DNA of 64,000 nt, taken from Azohydromonas caseinilytica. Lineage in GTDB: Bacteria > Pseudomonadota > Gammaproteobacteria > Burkholderiales > Burkholderiaceae_C. The notes under the pieces are model-generated. The model saw only the letters and a program-made list of their open reading frames with translations, had not been told where the DNA came from and did not search any database. Positions 10,969 to 24,312 of the stretch are shown here, one piece after another; position 1 is the first letter of the stretch; each line of letters opens with the position of its first letter. Where the stretch lies: positions 32,860-96,859 of the forward strand of contig NZ_JABBFW010000020.1 in assembly GCF_012927045.1 (NCBI RefSeq). Reading direction: 5' to 3'. A program made the translations under genes and the position numbers.

Positions 10969-12029
10969 GCGTTCTCCTGTTCGAGGCGCGGGGCGGCGGG
11001 GCGTCGGTGCACGGCCACGGTGGCCTGGCCGTCGAGGGCGCGCGCGCGCAGCTGGCCGCAGCCGCCGTCCACGTCCTGCCCGGCCGAGTTGCGCAGCCGG
11101 GTGAGGATGCCGCGGCGGTTGAGCCAGCGCGCCATCTCGGCGGCGCGCTCGCCGTCCGGGCGCCGGTAGGGCAGAGCCGGGACGGTGTTGTAGGGGATGA
11201 GGTTCATCATCGCGTACTTGCCCTGCAGCAGCCGGGCGATGCCTTCGAGCTCGGCGTCGGTGTCGTTGACGCCCTCGATCAGCGTCCACTGGAACTGGAT
11301 CGGATAGCCGCTGAGCCGCGCGTAGCGCTCGGCCGCCTCCACCAGATCCTCGGGCGCGATGCGCGGGGCGCGCGGCAGCAGCTGGGCGCGCAGCGCGGCA
11401 TCGGTGGTGTGCAGCGACAGCGCCAATGCCGGCTTCACGGCCAGCGTGGGCAGCCGCTCGAAGGCGCGCTCGTCGCCGACAGTGGAGAACACGAGCTCCT
11501 TGTGGCCGATGCCGCCGGCGGTGCCCAGCAGCTGGATGGCTTCGAGCACGTTGTCCAGGTTGTGGGAGGGCTCGCCCATGCCCATGAACACCACGCGCTT
11601 CACCTCGCGCTGCGCCCGCGCCAGCGCCACCTGGGCCACGATCTCGGCGCTGCCGACCTGGCGCAGCAGGCCCGACTTGCCGGTCATGCAGAACACGCAG
11701 CCCACGGCGCAGCCGACCTGGCTGGAGACGCACACGCCGCCGCGCGGCAGCAGCACGCTCTCCACCGCCTGGCCGTCGTGCAGGTCCACCAGCAGCCGCA
11801 CGGAGCCGTCGGCGCCGGGGTGCGCCGAGCGCAGCGTGGCCAGCCCGTTCAGTTCGGCTTGCAGCCCGGGCAGCGCGGCGCGCACTTCGGCCGGCAGCCA
11901 ATGCTCCGGGCGGCGCACGGTGGTGGTGTCCAGCGGCAGCGCGCGCGTCCACAGCCGCAGCAGGTGCTGCTCATGAACGGGCCGCGCGCCCAGGTCGCGC
12001 AGGCGCTGGCGGAGGGATTCAATCTGCAT
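10962..12029 (-). CDS. RlmN-like radical SAM methyltransferase (probable paralog)
   Basis: The 355-residue protein carries the RlmN/Cfr signature. C107, C111 and C114 in GCAVGCVFC bind the [4Fe-4S]-SAM cluster, C100 in VCVSSQ matches the methyl-carrying cysteine, and the C-terminal GGCGQLRAR holds the resolving cysteine. VVFMGMGEPSHNLDN is the family's SAM-binding GEP segment. RlmN methylates C2 of A2503 in 23S rRNA and of A37 in some tRNAs; Cfr methylates C8 and gives antibiotic resistance. The N-terminal domain differs from what I expect for housekeeping RlmN, and the gene is not beside ndk, pilF or ispG as rlmN usually is in Burkholderiales, so I suspect a second copy. The start at 12029 (MQIESL) places the HEAT-like N-terminal helices correctly. 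Confidence 0.82.
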   Translation of the reverse strand: MQIESLRQRLRDLGARPVHEQHLLRLWTRALPLDTTTVRRPEHWLPAEVRAALPGLQAELNGLATLRSAHPGADGSVRLLVDLHDGQAVESVLLPRGGVCVSSQVGCAVGCVFCMTGKSGLLRQVGSAEIVAQVALARAQREVKRVVFMGMGEPSHNLDNVLEAIQLLGTAGGIGHKELVFSTVGDERAFERLPTLAVKPALALSLHTTDAALRAQLLPRAPRIAPEDLVEAAERYARLSGYPIQFQWTLIEGVNDTDAELEGIARLLQGKYAMMNLIPYNTVPALPYRRPDGERAAEMARWLNRRGILTRLRNSAGQDVDGGCGQLRARALDGQATVAVHRRPAAPRLEQENAC

Positions 12030-12153
12030 GGGGTTTACAGCTCGGGGCAAGGGGACGGCCCGGGAGGGCGCGGAGGCGGGAGTGTAGGGAGATCGCGCGG
12101 CGAGGCGCCCCGACGGGATTTGCAGGACCGGGCCCGCTGTGCAGTACGCCGCC

Positions 12154-13002
12154 CTACACCAGCTTCAACACCGCGAAGCCCACATGCGTGGCCGCGTGCG
12201 CCGCGATGGCGCTTTCCAGGTGATGCCGCCAGAACAGCCCGCCGTAGACCATCCCGCCCAGCAGGTTCAGCGCCAGCGTGCGCGCCACCAGCGCCGGCGT
12301 GATGTCGGCGGCCAGCGCCAGCGCGGGCAGGTGGCCCACGGCGAAGAGAACAGCCGCGACCCCGATGCCGGTCCAGGCCGCCAAAGGCGCGGGCGAAGAC
12401 GCGGAAGCGCCGGCCGGCGCGCGGCGCAGCTTCGCCAGCAGCGCACCGATGAACCACACCACCAGGCTCATCACGCCCCAGCGCAGCATCACCTCCTCGG
12501 TGAAGCCGCCGTACAGCAGGCCCAGCGCCAGGCCGGTCAGGGCGGCCGAGGCGTCGGTGGCGGCTTGCTGCGCCAGCAGCGCGGCCCCGGGCGCGCCCAG
12601 CCGCGGCAGCAGCAGCCGGTCCGCGCCATACAGCAGCACGGCCAGCGCCAGGCCGATCAGCACGGCCTGCAGCAGCTGCGCGCGCAGCCGGGCCGATGCC
12701 GCCGGGCCGGCATCCGCGCCGGCCACGCGCTGCACCCACACGCTGCGCAGCCCGGCGCGGTGCGCCACGGCGGCGCCCACGGCGGCCAGCACCAGCAGGA
12801 TCAGCAGCGGATTGACCATGGACAGCAGCGCCCGCACGACCGGCCCCATCTCCTGCAGCGGCGGCGGCAGGGCCTCCACGGGCAAGCGCGCCCACTGCAG
12901 CGGCAGCACCAGCACGCCGGGCATGCCCAGCAGCAGGGCGCGCTTCCAGCGCGTCAGGAAGGACGGCGCCACAGCGGCGGTGGCGGGGCGGGGATCGGTC
13001 AT
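12154..13002 (-). CDS. CPBP-family intramembrane metalloprotease
   Basis: The 282-residue protein has about eight hydrophobic segments. It carries the CPBP/CAAX-protease (Abi) motifs in order: EEVMLRW (motif EExxxR), FAVGHLPAL (FxxxH) and HAATHVGF near the C-terminus. Family members are glutamate-type or metal-dependent intramembrane proteases; in bacteria they process peptides or protect against bacteriocins, but most have no assigned substrate. The gene lies 124 bp upstream of the rlmN-like gene and 96 bp downstream of modC, all leftward, so read-through from the molybdate operon is possible. Confidence 0.85.
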   Translation of the reverse strand: MTDPRPATAAVAPSFLTRWKRALLLGMPGVLVLPLQWARLPVEALPPPLQEMGPVVRALLSMVNPLLILLVLAAVGAAVAHRAGLRSVWVQRVAGADAGPAASARLRAQLLQAVLIGLALAVLLYGADRLLLPRLGAPGAALLAQQAATDASAALTGLALGLLYGGFTEEVMLRWGVMSLVVWFIGALLAKLRRAPAGASASSPAPLAAWTGIGVAAVLFAVGHLPALALAADITPALVARTLALNLLGGMVYGGLFWRHHLESAIAAHAATHVGFAVLKLV

Positions 13003-13098
13003 GGGCGATGTCCTGGTTGCGGTTTCGAGACGAGGGCTTGGGCGGCGCCGCCGCGGCGCACCATCTTCGGTGCCCTCCGTGACAAGGCCACGGCGCCG

Positions 13099-14186
13099 CT
13101 ACATCAGCGCCACGCCCTTCACCTGCGCGAACACTTGGTCCCCGGGCTGCAGCGCCAGGGCCTCGCAGCTCTTGCGGGTGATGCGCGCCAGCAGCCGCGT
13201 GCCGCCCCGGCCGCCCAGGGCCAGCTGCAGCAGCGCCGTGCCGCGGTCGGCCTGCAGCTGCTCGATGACGGCGGGCAGCACGTTGATGATGCTGGTCTCG
13301 CGCGGCGCCTGGCGTGTGAGGCTCACGTCGCGCGCCAGCACGCGCGCGCGCACGCGCTGGCCCAGGCCCGTGCCCGGCCCTTCGCCCACCCACAGCGTGC
13401 CGCCGCCGAAGCCCAGTCGCACCAGGCCGTAGGCCTCGTCGCGCTCGATGACCTCGGCCTCGATCACCACGCCGGCCTCGTCCGGCGCGCCGCCGCCGTG
13501 GCGCACCAGCGCCGGCAGGTCGGTGCGCGCCAGCAGCTCGGCCAGCGGCCCGGCGGCCTGCACCCGGCCGTGCTCCAGCAGCACCAGGTGGTCGGCCAGG
13601 CGCGCCACCTCGTCCAGGGCATGCGTGACGTAGAGGATGGGCAGCGCCAGCTCGCGTTGCAGCCGCTCCAGGTAGGGCAGGATTTCCGCCTTGCGCGGCG
13701 CGTCCAGCGCGGCCAGCGGCTCGTCCATCAGCAGCAGCTCCGGCGCGGTGGCCAGCGCCCGCGCGATGGCCACGCGCTGGCGCTCGCCGCCGGAGAGCGT
13801 GCCCACGCGGCGGCGCATCAGCCCGCCGATGCCCAGCAGCTCGATCACCGGCTCCAGCGCCAGGCGCTGCGCGGCCTCGCCGGCGCGGCGCCGGCCGTAG
13901 GCCAGGTTGCCGCTGACGTCCAGGTGCGCGAACAGCGCCGATTCCTGGATCACGTAGCCCAGCGGCCGGCGGTGCGTGGGCACGAACAGGCCCCGCGCGT
14001 CGTCCTGCCAAGTCTCGTCGCCCAACGCCACGCGCCCGGCCGCGCGCTCCAGGCCGGCGATGGCGCGCAGCAGCGTGGTCTTGCCGCAGCCCGAGGGGCC
14101 GAACAGCGCCGTCACGCCGCGCCCGGGCAGGGACAGCGCCACGTCCAGCGCGAAATCGCGCCGTTGCAGCCGCAACCGGGCCTCGA

Positions 14187-14190
<4 letters not shown>
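13099..14190 (-). CDS. modC: Molybdate ABC transporter ATP-binding protein ModC
   Basis: The 363-residue protein combines an ABC ATPase domain (Walker A GPSGCGKT at about residues 32-39, signature LSGGERQRVAIARAL, Walker B LLLMDEPLAALD, switch THALDE) with a C-terminal TOBE/Mop-like domain (about residues 295-360), the arrangement specific to ModC. It energises uptake of molybdate by ModB. It starts at a GTG (14190) that overlaps the stop codon of modB as GTGA, indicating translational coupling. The molybdate imported would supply the molybdopterin cofactor of the SoeA enzyme encoded further along in this window. Confidence 0.95.
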
Positions 14191-15878
<1,688 letters not shown>

Positions 15879-15899
15879 TAGCAATAGACCTTTCCCGCC

Positions 15900-16856
15900 G
15901 TGAATCTTCAGCAACTGCGCTCCGTGCGCGAGGCCGTGCGCCAGGGCTTCAACCTCACCGTCGTGGCCGAGGTGCTGCACACCTCCCAGCCGGGCGTGAG
16001 CCGCCAGATCCGTGAGCTGGAGGAGGAGATCGGCATCGAGCTGTTCGTGCGGGCCGGCAAGCGCCTGACCGGGCTGACGCCGCCGGGCGAGACGGTGCTG
16101 CCGATGATCGAGCGGCTGCTGCAGGAGGCGCACAACATCCGCTGCGCCGGCCAGGAGTTCGCCGCCCAGGGCAAGGGCACGCTGACCATCGCCGCCACGC
16201 ACTCGCAGGCGCGCTACGCGCTGCCGCCGGCGGTGCGCGACTTCAGCACCCGCTACCCCGAGGTGGCGCTGCGCCTGAAGCAGGGCTCGCCGCAGCAGGT
16301 GGCGGAGATGCTGCTCGCGGGCGAGGCCGACATCGGTGTCGCCACCGAGGCGCTGGCGAGCTTTCCCGAACTGGTGGCGCTGCCCTGCTACCAATGGACG
16401 CACGCCGTGATCGTGCCGCCGAAGCACCCGCTGGCGCAGGACGCCGCCCAGGGCCTGCCGCTGACGCTGGAGCGGCTCACGCAATTTCCCATCGTCACCT
16501 ACGAGCCCGGCTACACCGGCCGCAGCCACATCGACGAGGCCTTCCAGCGCCGCCACCTGAAATTCGACGTGGTGCTCTCGGCCATGGACGCCGACGTGAT
16601 CAAGACCTATGTCGGGCTGGGCATGGGCGTGGGCATCATCGCCGCCATTGCCTGCGACGAGGAGCGCGACAAGGACCTGGTGGTGCTGGACGCGCGCCAC
16701 CTCTTCGCCACCAACATGACCCGGCTGGCGGTGCGCCGCGGCACCTTCCTGCGCGGCTTCGTCTTCGACTTCATCCACTGCTTCGCGCCGCCGCTCAACC
16801 GCCAGCAGGTCGAGCGCGCGATGGCCGACACGGCCACCGCGGACGCCGAGCTTTGA
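15900..16856 (+). CDS. cysB: CysB/Cbl-type LysR transcriptional regulator
   Basis: The 318-residue LysR regulator has an N-terminal winged helix-turn-helix (about residues 1-60: NLQQLRSVREAVRQ, then SQPGVSRQIRELEEEIG). Its C-terminal effector domain has CysB-specific features: TLTIAATHSQARYALP (about residues 97-112), TYEPGYTGRSHID (about 200-212) and DADVIKTYVGLGMGVGI (about 238-254). CysB proteins bind N-acetylserine, thiosulfate or sulfate and activate sulfur assimilation genes; Cbl paralogs control sulfonate genes. The start codon is GTG at 15900 without a strong ribosome-binding site. Its position between modABC and the sulfur island, and motifs shared with the ssu/soe promoter region, suggest that it controls those genes. 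CysB versus Cbl cannot be decided here. Confidence 0.9.
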   Translation: MNLQQLRSVREAVRQGFNLTVVAEVLHTSQPGVSRQIRELEEEIGIELFVRAGKRLTGLTPPGETVLPMIERLLQEAHNIRCAGQEFAAQGKGTLTIAATHSQARYALPPAVRDFSTRYPEVALRLKQGSPQQVAEMLLAGEADIGVATEALASFPELVALPCYQWTHAVIVPPKHPLAQDAAQGLPLTLERLTQFPIVTYEPGYTGRSHIDEAFQRRHLKFDVVLSAMDADVIKTYVGLGMGVGIIAAIACDEERDKDLVVLDARHLFATNMTRLAVRRGTFLRGFVFDFIHCFAPPLNRQQVERAMADTATADAEL

Positions 16857-17060
16857 CAGCGCTGTTCCAGAGGCGTCCCGGGCAGTGCCCGGGGTACGCG
16901 GCTTGCCGCTGAGACGGCCACAACCACCGCCGCCGGGCCCGGGTTGGCCTGCCGATCCGGAACAGGCGGGCTGCCGCCAGCCTGTCGCGTCTCCTGGGCG
17001 GGACGCCGGCGCTGGACGGCGTGTCCGGCCAGGGCGGTACCCTGCGCGTCAGCTTGTCCT

Positions 17061-17080
17061 TTGACGAGGTTTGACGAGGT
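17061..17080 (+). repeat. Tandem 10-bp duplication carrying a ribosome-binding site
   Basis: TTGACGAGGT occurs twice in direct succession (17061-17070 and 17071-17080), ten bases before the kinase ATG at 17090. Each copy contains GAGG, so the duplication supplies two potential Shine-Dalgarno sequences. Confidence 0.6.
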
Positions 17081-17089
17081 AGCTTGAGC

Positions 17090-19816
<2,727 letters not shown>

Positions 19817-19966
19817 GCCGGGCGCTGCCGGCAGAAACGCGCCCAATGTCGAACTGGCCAGGAGAGCTGGACAATGGCTGCATGCATTGGGGTCTTTGTT
19901 TGGAAAAGCTGACCAATTCAGGACGCCTTCCGGCGAGGACCATGACGTTTCCCGGAGTACCTGGAG

Positions 19967-21502
19967 TCAAGGCCGCCGACCCACCGCCACTTCCTCCGCG
20001 TTGCGCAGCGCCTGCCCGGCGGAGCCGCGCAGCGTGCGCAGCTGCCGCGTCAGCGCCTGCTTCAGCGCCGGCGGCATGGACTTGTAACGGTTGGCGAGCT
20101 GGTACGGGTCCGTCTCCAGGTCGTAGAACTCGCCGTCGCCGTTCTCGTACAGCGCGAAGCTGTAGTTCGAGGCGGTGCGCAGCCCGTGGTAGAGGTGGTT
20201 CTTCCAGACCGGGTTGGCCGCGGCCGCCTCGCGGTCCTCGGCCGGCTCCAGCACGCCCGCTTCCGAGCCCGGGTTGCCGGCCTCGGGCACGACTTCCAGG
20301 CTGGTCGGGCTCTGCAACAGCAGCGCCTGGCGCCAGCGCGCCGGCGCCGGGCCGGCGAACAGCGGCACCAGCGAGCGGCCGTCCACGAACTCCGGCGGCG
20401 CCACGCCCGCGATCTGGGCGAAGGTGGGTGCGAAATCGACGTTGGCCGTGAGCTGCCGCACCTTGCGCCCGGCCGGGATGCCCGGGCCGCGCACCACCAG
20501 CGGCACGCGGATGTCCTCCTCGAAGGCCCAGCCCTTGCCTTCCTTGAGCCGGTGCTGGCCCTGGTGAAAGCCGTTGTCCGAGCTGAAGAAGATATAGGTA
20601 TTGTCCAGCGCGCCGGTGGCGCGCAGCGTGCGCACCAGGCTCTCCACCATGTCGTCCAGCGCCAGCGTGGACTGGCGGCGCTTGCGGTAGAAGGCATCGA
20701 TGTCGGCCATGTCCGCGGCCGTCAGCAGCGTGCGGTTGCGCATCCAGCGGGGCTTGTCGCTGATGTCGGCCTCGTTGAACGAGGGCGTGCGCGGTGCCTT
20801 CACCCAGGGCAGCGCCTCGGCGTAGCGCGGCGGCGGCGTGGCCGGCCCGTGCGGCAGGTAGGGCGTCAGGACCAGGAAGAACGGCTGCGCGGGCGTCTTG
20901 GCCGCGTCGCGCAGGAAGGCGTTGGCCTGCGCCTGCAGCACGTCGTTGAGGTGATGCTCCGGGGCCTTGCCGTAGCTGAGCGTGCGGCCGTTGAAGTTGA
21001 TGCGGTAGCTGTACTGGTTGTAGGGCGTGCCGGCGTTGGGGCTGAACCAGTAGCTCCAGCCCGGCGGCACGTAGCTGCGCCCGCCGTCCTCCACGTTGGG
21101 GTAGCCGTTGAGGTACTTGCCGATCAGCGCGGTGCGGTAGCCCGCGCCCTGCAGCCAGGTCGCCACGGTGGAGGACTCCAGCCCGTCGCGGTGAAACTTG
21201 AGGAAGCCGCCGTCGGGCCAGTGCCCGGTGAAGATGCCGGTGTGGTGCGAGAACTGCCCGCGCAGCGTGGTGGCGCGCGAGGGGCAGCACAAGGACAGGC
21301 TGACGAAGTTGTTCTCGAAGCTCGCGCCGGGCTGGGCCAGCAGGCGCCGCAGCTTGGGCATGTGCTGGGGCAGCTCCACGTCCATGTCGTCCACCAGGAT
21401 GAACAGGATGTTGGCGCGCTGCGCCAGTGCCGGCGCGGCCAGGCCCGCCAGCAGGGCCAGCGCCAGCAGCCGCCGGCGCCAGGAAGGGCTCGGGAACGTC
21501 AT
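19967..21502 (-). CDS. Secreted type I sulfatase
   Basis: The 511-residue protein has a Sec signal peptide (about residues 1-28, ending PALA-Q). The sulfatase domain opens with NILFILVDDMD, whose aspartates bind calcium. The signature C72-C-P-S-R76 is present, and C72 would be converted to formylglycine. Later motifs are GKYLNGYPN (about residue 122 on) and SSDNGFHQGQHRLKEGKG. It resembles N-acetylglucosamine-6-sulfatase-like and aryl or choline sulfatases that hydrolyse sulfate esters, here in the periplasm or outside the cell. The ATG at 21502 is chosen because GGAG lies eight bases upstream. It is encoded on the same strand downstream of the ssu genes, which fits sulfur scavenging. Activity needs a formylglycine-generating enzyme not seen here. 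Confidence 0.85.
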   Translation of the reverse strand: MTFPSPSWRRRLLALALLAGLAAPALAQRANILFILVDDMDVELPQHMPKLRRLLAQPGASFENNFVSLSLCCPSRATTLRGQFSHHTGIFTGHWPDGGFLKFHRDGLESSTVATWLQGAGYRTALIGKYLNGYPNVEDGGRSYVPPGWSYWFSPNAGTPYNQYSYRINFNGRTLSYGKAPEHHLNDVLQAQANAFLRDAAKTPAQPFFLVLTPYLPHGPATPPPRYAEALPWVKAPRTPSFNEADISDKPRWMRNRTLLTAADMADIDAFYRKRRQSTLALDDMVESLVRTLRATGALDNTYIFFSSDNGFHQGQHRLKEGKGWAFEEDIRVPLVVRGPGIPAGRKVRQLTANVDFAPTFAQIAGVAPPEFVDGRSLVPLFAGPAPARWRQALLLQSPTSLEVVPEAGNPGSEAGVLEPAEDREAAAANPVWKNHLYHGLRTASNYSFALYENGDGEFYDLETDPYQLANRYKSMPPALKQALTRQLRTLRGSAGQALRNAEEVAVGRRP

Positions 21503-21721
21503 CGGCATGTCTCCACTTGTCGTTCTTGCACGGGCGAAGCCACTTCCTGCCGCCCTGCGGGGCGCGATGGGCCAGCGAAGTGGGAAAGGCTGCCGCATGG
21601 GCGGGCAGCCTCGGTGCAGCAGCAACCACGGCGCCCGGACCAGGGCATGCACCCCGCACCGGGTGCCGCCATGCAGGGCGCGCCGCGGCGCGCGACAGGC
21701 GGTGACGGTGAGGCGGCTCGC

Positions 21722-22303
21722 TCAGGTCGCGAAGCGCCACTCCCGCGGCGTCGCATGCCGGATGCGCGCCTGGCGGGCCTGGCGCTGCTGCATGGCATGC
21801 ACCCAGCGGCCCGCGAAGGGCCAGGGGCCGAAGCCGGATTCGATGTTGATGTGGCCGACGTCACCCAGGTTGAAGGTGCTCAGGCCCCAGCGCTGGCCCC
21901 ATTCCAGCGCGCGCGGCGCGCTCATCCAGGGGTCGGTGTCGCTGGCCACCAGCAGGCCCGGCACGCCCAGCGCGTGCTGCGGCAGCAGCGGCGCCACGCC
22001 GAACTTGTCCGGGTCGGCCGGCGCCACCAGCAGCGCCGCCGCGATGGGCGCGTCCGGGTGCCGCGCCAGGTACCGCGCCAAGGCCAGGCAGCCGAAGCTG
22101 TGCGCCGCCACGATCCAGCGCGCCGGGCCGGCCTGCCGCAGCGTCGCCGCGATGGTGTCGGCCCAGCGCTCCAGTTGCGGGTCGTCCCAGTCGGCCTGCC
22201 GCACGCGCAGCGCGCCGCGATGGCGCGACTGCAGCCAGCTCTGCCAGTGGCCCGGGCCGCTGTCGTGCAGGCCCGGCACGATCAACAGGCGAGCGGCGCT
22301 CAT
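21722..22303 (-). CDS. RBBP9/YdeN-family alpha/beta hydrolase
   Basis: The 193-residue protein matches the RBBP9/YdeN serine hydrolase family. It opens with LLIVPGLHDSGPGHWQSWL-type sequence, has the nucleophile elbow AHSFGCLA (serine at about residue 68), an acid in SDTDPWMS, and the catalytic histidine in GHINIESGFGPW. These are small cytoplasmic esterases of unknown physiological substrate. Its start codon overlaps the stop of the ssuF-like gene as ATGA, so it belongs to the ssu transcription unit. An ester-hydrolysing role in using organosulfur compounds is possible but unproven. Confidence 0.85.
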   Translation of the reverse strand: MSAARLLIVPGLHDSGPGHWQSWLQSRHRGALRVRQADWDDPQLERWADTIAATLRQAGPARWIVAAHSFGCLALARYLARHPDAPIAAALLVAPADPDKFGVAPLLPQHALGVPGLLVASDTDPWMSAPRALEWGQRWGLSTFNLGDVGHINIESGFGPWPFAGRWVHAMQQRQARQARIRHATPREWRFAT

Positions 22304-22518
22304 AGCGTGGCAATCGACACTTCGGTGGACTTCACCAGCGCGATGACCTCCTTGCCCGGCACCAGGCCCAGCTCCTTGACGGAGCGGCTGGTGATGACGG
22401 AGGTGACGATCAGCCCGCCGGGCGTCTCGATATCGACCTCGGACACGACCGGCCCGGCAATGACCTCGATCACCTTGTCGCGGAACTGGTTGCGCACGTT
22501 GATGGCGGCGATGGACAT
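22300..22518 (-). CDS. ssuF: SsuF-like molbindin (single TOBE/Mop domain)
   Basis: This 72-residue protein is a single Mop/TOBE domain: MSIAAINVRNQFRDKV, a central VSEVDIETPGG and a C-terminal LVPGKEVIALVKSTEV are the standard molbindin elements. Molbindins bind molybdate oligomerically. In Pseudomonas putida the gene at the end of ssuEADCBF, named ssuF, encodes such a protein and is needed for sulfonate use, which fits its place here directly after ssuB. A good GGAG-rich ribosome-binding site precedes the ATG. It overlaps the following hydrolase gene by four bases. Confidence 0.88.
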   Translation of the reverse strand: MSIAAINVRNQFRDKVIEVIAGPVVSEVDIETPGGLIVTSVITSRSVKELGLVPGKEVIALVKSTEVSIATL

Positions 22519-22548
22519 GCTTCTCCTCCTGAAAACGGGGCCGCCGGC

Positions 22549-23388
22549 TCAGACGGCGGTGGCTTCGGCCAACGCCCGGGCGGGCGACGGGCGCAGCAGC
22601 CGCTGCAGCACGCGGTCCTCGAAGGCGGCGAAGGCGGGGTCGGCGCGCGAGCGCGGGCGCGGCAGCGGCACGTGCTCGTCGAAGGCGATGCGGTGATCCT
22701 CGATCAGCACCACGCGGTCGGCCAGCGCCACGGCTTCGGTCACATCGTGCGTGACCAGCAGCGCCGTGAAGCCGTGCTCGTGCCACAGCGCCTCGATGAG
22801 CTGCTGCATCTCGATGCGCGTGAGCGCGTCCAGCGCGCCCAGCGGCTCGTCCAGCAGCAGCAGCCGCGGCTCGTGCACCAGCGCGCGCGCCAGCGCCACG
22901 CGCTGGCGCTGGCCGCCGGAGAGCACCGAGGGCCACTCCAGCGCGCGCTTGACCAGCCCCACCTGCGCCAGGGCGCGGCGCGCGCGCTGGCGGCCCTCGC
23001 GCTGCGGCAGCCCCAGGGCGACGTTGTCGAGCACGCTCTTCCAGGGCAGCAGCCGCGCGTCCTGGAACATGATGCGCGTGCCCTGGCCGTCGGCGTCGCC
23101 CGCCACGCGCAGCGTGCCGGCGTCGGGCTGCTCCAGCCCGGCGACATGGCGCAGCAGCGTGCTCTTGCCGCAGCCGCTGCGCCCGACGATGGCGACGAAC
23201 TCGCCCGGGGCCAGGCGCAGCGTCACGTCCTGCAGCACGGGGCGCCCGCCGTAGCTCTTGCCCAGGTCCTGCACGATCACTTCCGCGCCGCGCGCCGAGG
23301 CGGGGCGCGCGTCGTGCCCGCCGGCCGGCTGCTGCGCAACGAAGGCGGCGCGCGGCACGGCGCCGAAGGGAATGGCTTCGAGTTGCAT
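22549..23388 (-). CDS. ssuB: Aliphatic sulfonate ABC transporter ATP-binding protein SsuB
   Basis: The 279-residue ABC ATPase has Walker [10 protein letters not shown] (about residues 69-77), a Q-loop in [12 protein letters not shown], signature [15 protein letters not shown], Walker [13 protein letters not shown] and switch [13 protein letters not shown]. The [19 protein letters not shown] stretch is typical of the SsuB/TauB/NrtD group. It energises import of alkanesulfonates with SsuC and SsuA. The N-terminal 35 residues before the nucleotide-binding domain are variable. It lies 30 bp before the ssuF-like gene and 30 bp after ssuC in one operon. Confidence 0.92.
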   Translation of the reverse strand: MQLEAIPFGAVPRAAFVAQQPAGGHDARPASARGAEVIVQDLGKSYGGRPVLQDVTLRLAPGEFVAIVGRSGCGKSTLLRHVAGLEQPDAGTLRVAGDADGQGTRIMFQDARLLPWKSVLDNVALGLPQREGRQRARRALAQVGLVKRALEWPSVLSGGQRQRVALARALVHEPRLLLLDEPLGALDALTRIEMQQLIEALWHEHGFTALLVTHDVTEAVALADRVVLIEDHRIAFDEHVPLPRPRSRADPAFAAFEDRVLQRLLRPSPARALAEATAV

Positions 23389-23418
23389 GGGAAGTCCGTT
23401 CGGAAAAAGAGGTGCGGA

Positions 23419-24312
23419 TCAGCGCTGCTGGTGGGCCGGGTGCCAGCGCAACCACCAGCGCTCCAGGCCGCGGGCGGCCAGGTCGGCGGCCTTGCCCAGC
23501 AGGGCGTAGAGCACGATGCCCACCAGCACCACGTCGGTCTGCAGGAACTCGCGCGCGTTCATGGTCATGTAGCCGATGCCCGACTGCGCCGACAGCGTCT
23601 CGGCCACGATCAGCAGCACCCACATCAGGCCCAGCGAGAAGCGCAGGCCCACCAGGATCGACGGCAGCGCGCCGGGCAGGATCACGTGGCGGTACAGCGG
23701 CCAGCCGCTGAGGCCGTAGCTGCGCGCCATCTCGATGAGGCCGCGGTCCACCGAGCGGATGCCGTGGAAGGTGTTGAGGTAGATCGGGAAGAACACCGCC
23801 ACCGCCACGAGGAACAGCTTGGCGCCCTCGCCGATGCCGAACCACAGGATCACCAGCGGGATCAGCGCCAGCGGCGGGATGTTGCGCAGCATCTGGAAGG
23901 TGGTGTCCAGCAGCGTCTCGGCGCGCCGGAAGCTGCCGGTGAGCAGCCCGAACAGCAGTCCCAGGCTGCCGCCGATGGCCAGGCCGGCGAAGGCGCGCCC
24001 GGTGCTCACCACCACGTGCTCGCCCAACTCGCCCGACAGCAGTAGCGTCCAGAACGCCGTGAGCACCGCCCAGGGCTCGGGCAGCACCCGGCTGGACAGC
24101 CAGCCGCTGCGCGAGGCCAGCTCCCAGGCCACGACGATGAACAAAGGCACCAGCCACGGCAGCGCGTGGCGCCAGGCCGGGTGGCTCCCACTCTTGCGCG
24201 ACGTGCCGGCTGTGGACTGGAGCACCCGGTCGCCAGCGGGCTGGGGCCGGACCGCCGGCTCCTGGGGCTGCGCGGGCGGGACTTCAGAGGGAAATGCGCA
24301 GTTGCGTGACAT
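23419..24312 (-). CDS. ssuC: Aliphatic sulfonate ABC transporter permease SsuC
   Basis: The 297-residue permease has about six transmembrane segments after a 45-residue variable N-terminus. The EAA-loop region reads IEMARSYGLSGWPLYRHVILPGA (about residues 192-214), split by the conserved glycine of NitT/TauT-family permeases, and SAQSGIGYMTMNAREFLQTD near the end is an SsuC hallmark. The start at 24312 lies inside the 3' end of the VOC gene, a 29-bp overlap, suggesting translational coupling. It forms the membrane channel for sulfonate uptake. Confidence 0.92.
   Translation of the reverse strand: MSRNCAFPSEVPPAQPQEPAVRPQPAGDRVLQSTAGTSRKSGSHPAWRHALPWLVPLFIVVAWELASRSGWLSSRVLPEPWAVLTAFWTLLLSGELGEHVVVSTGRAFAGLAIGGSLGLLFGLLTGSFRRAETLLDTTFQMLRNIPPLALIPLVILWFGIGEGAKLFLVAVAVFFPIYLNTFHGIRSVDRGLIEMARSYGLSGWPLYRHVILPGALPSILVGLRFSLGLMWVLLIVAETLSAQSGIGYMTMNAREFLQTDVVLVGIVLYALLGKAADLAARGLERWWLRWHPAHQQR

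Noticed and set aside
10321..11952. A 543-codon frame fusing sequence to the DsbA-family gene
   Set aside because: The upstream half is an out-of-frame shadow of the rlmN-like gene; the DsbA-family protein starts at 10968 with its CPWC motif at residue 12.
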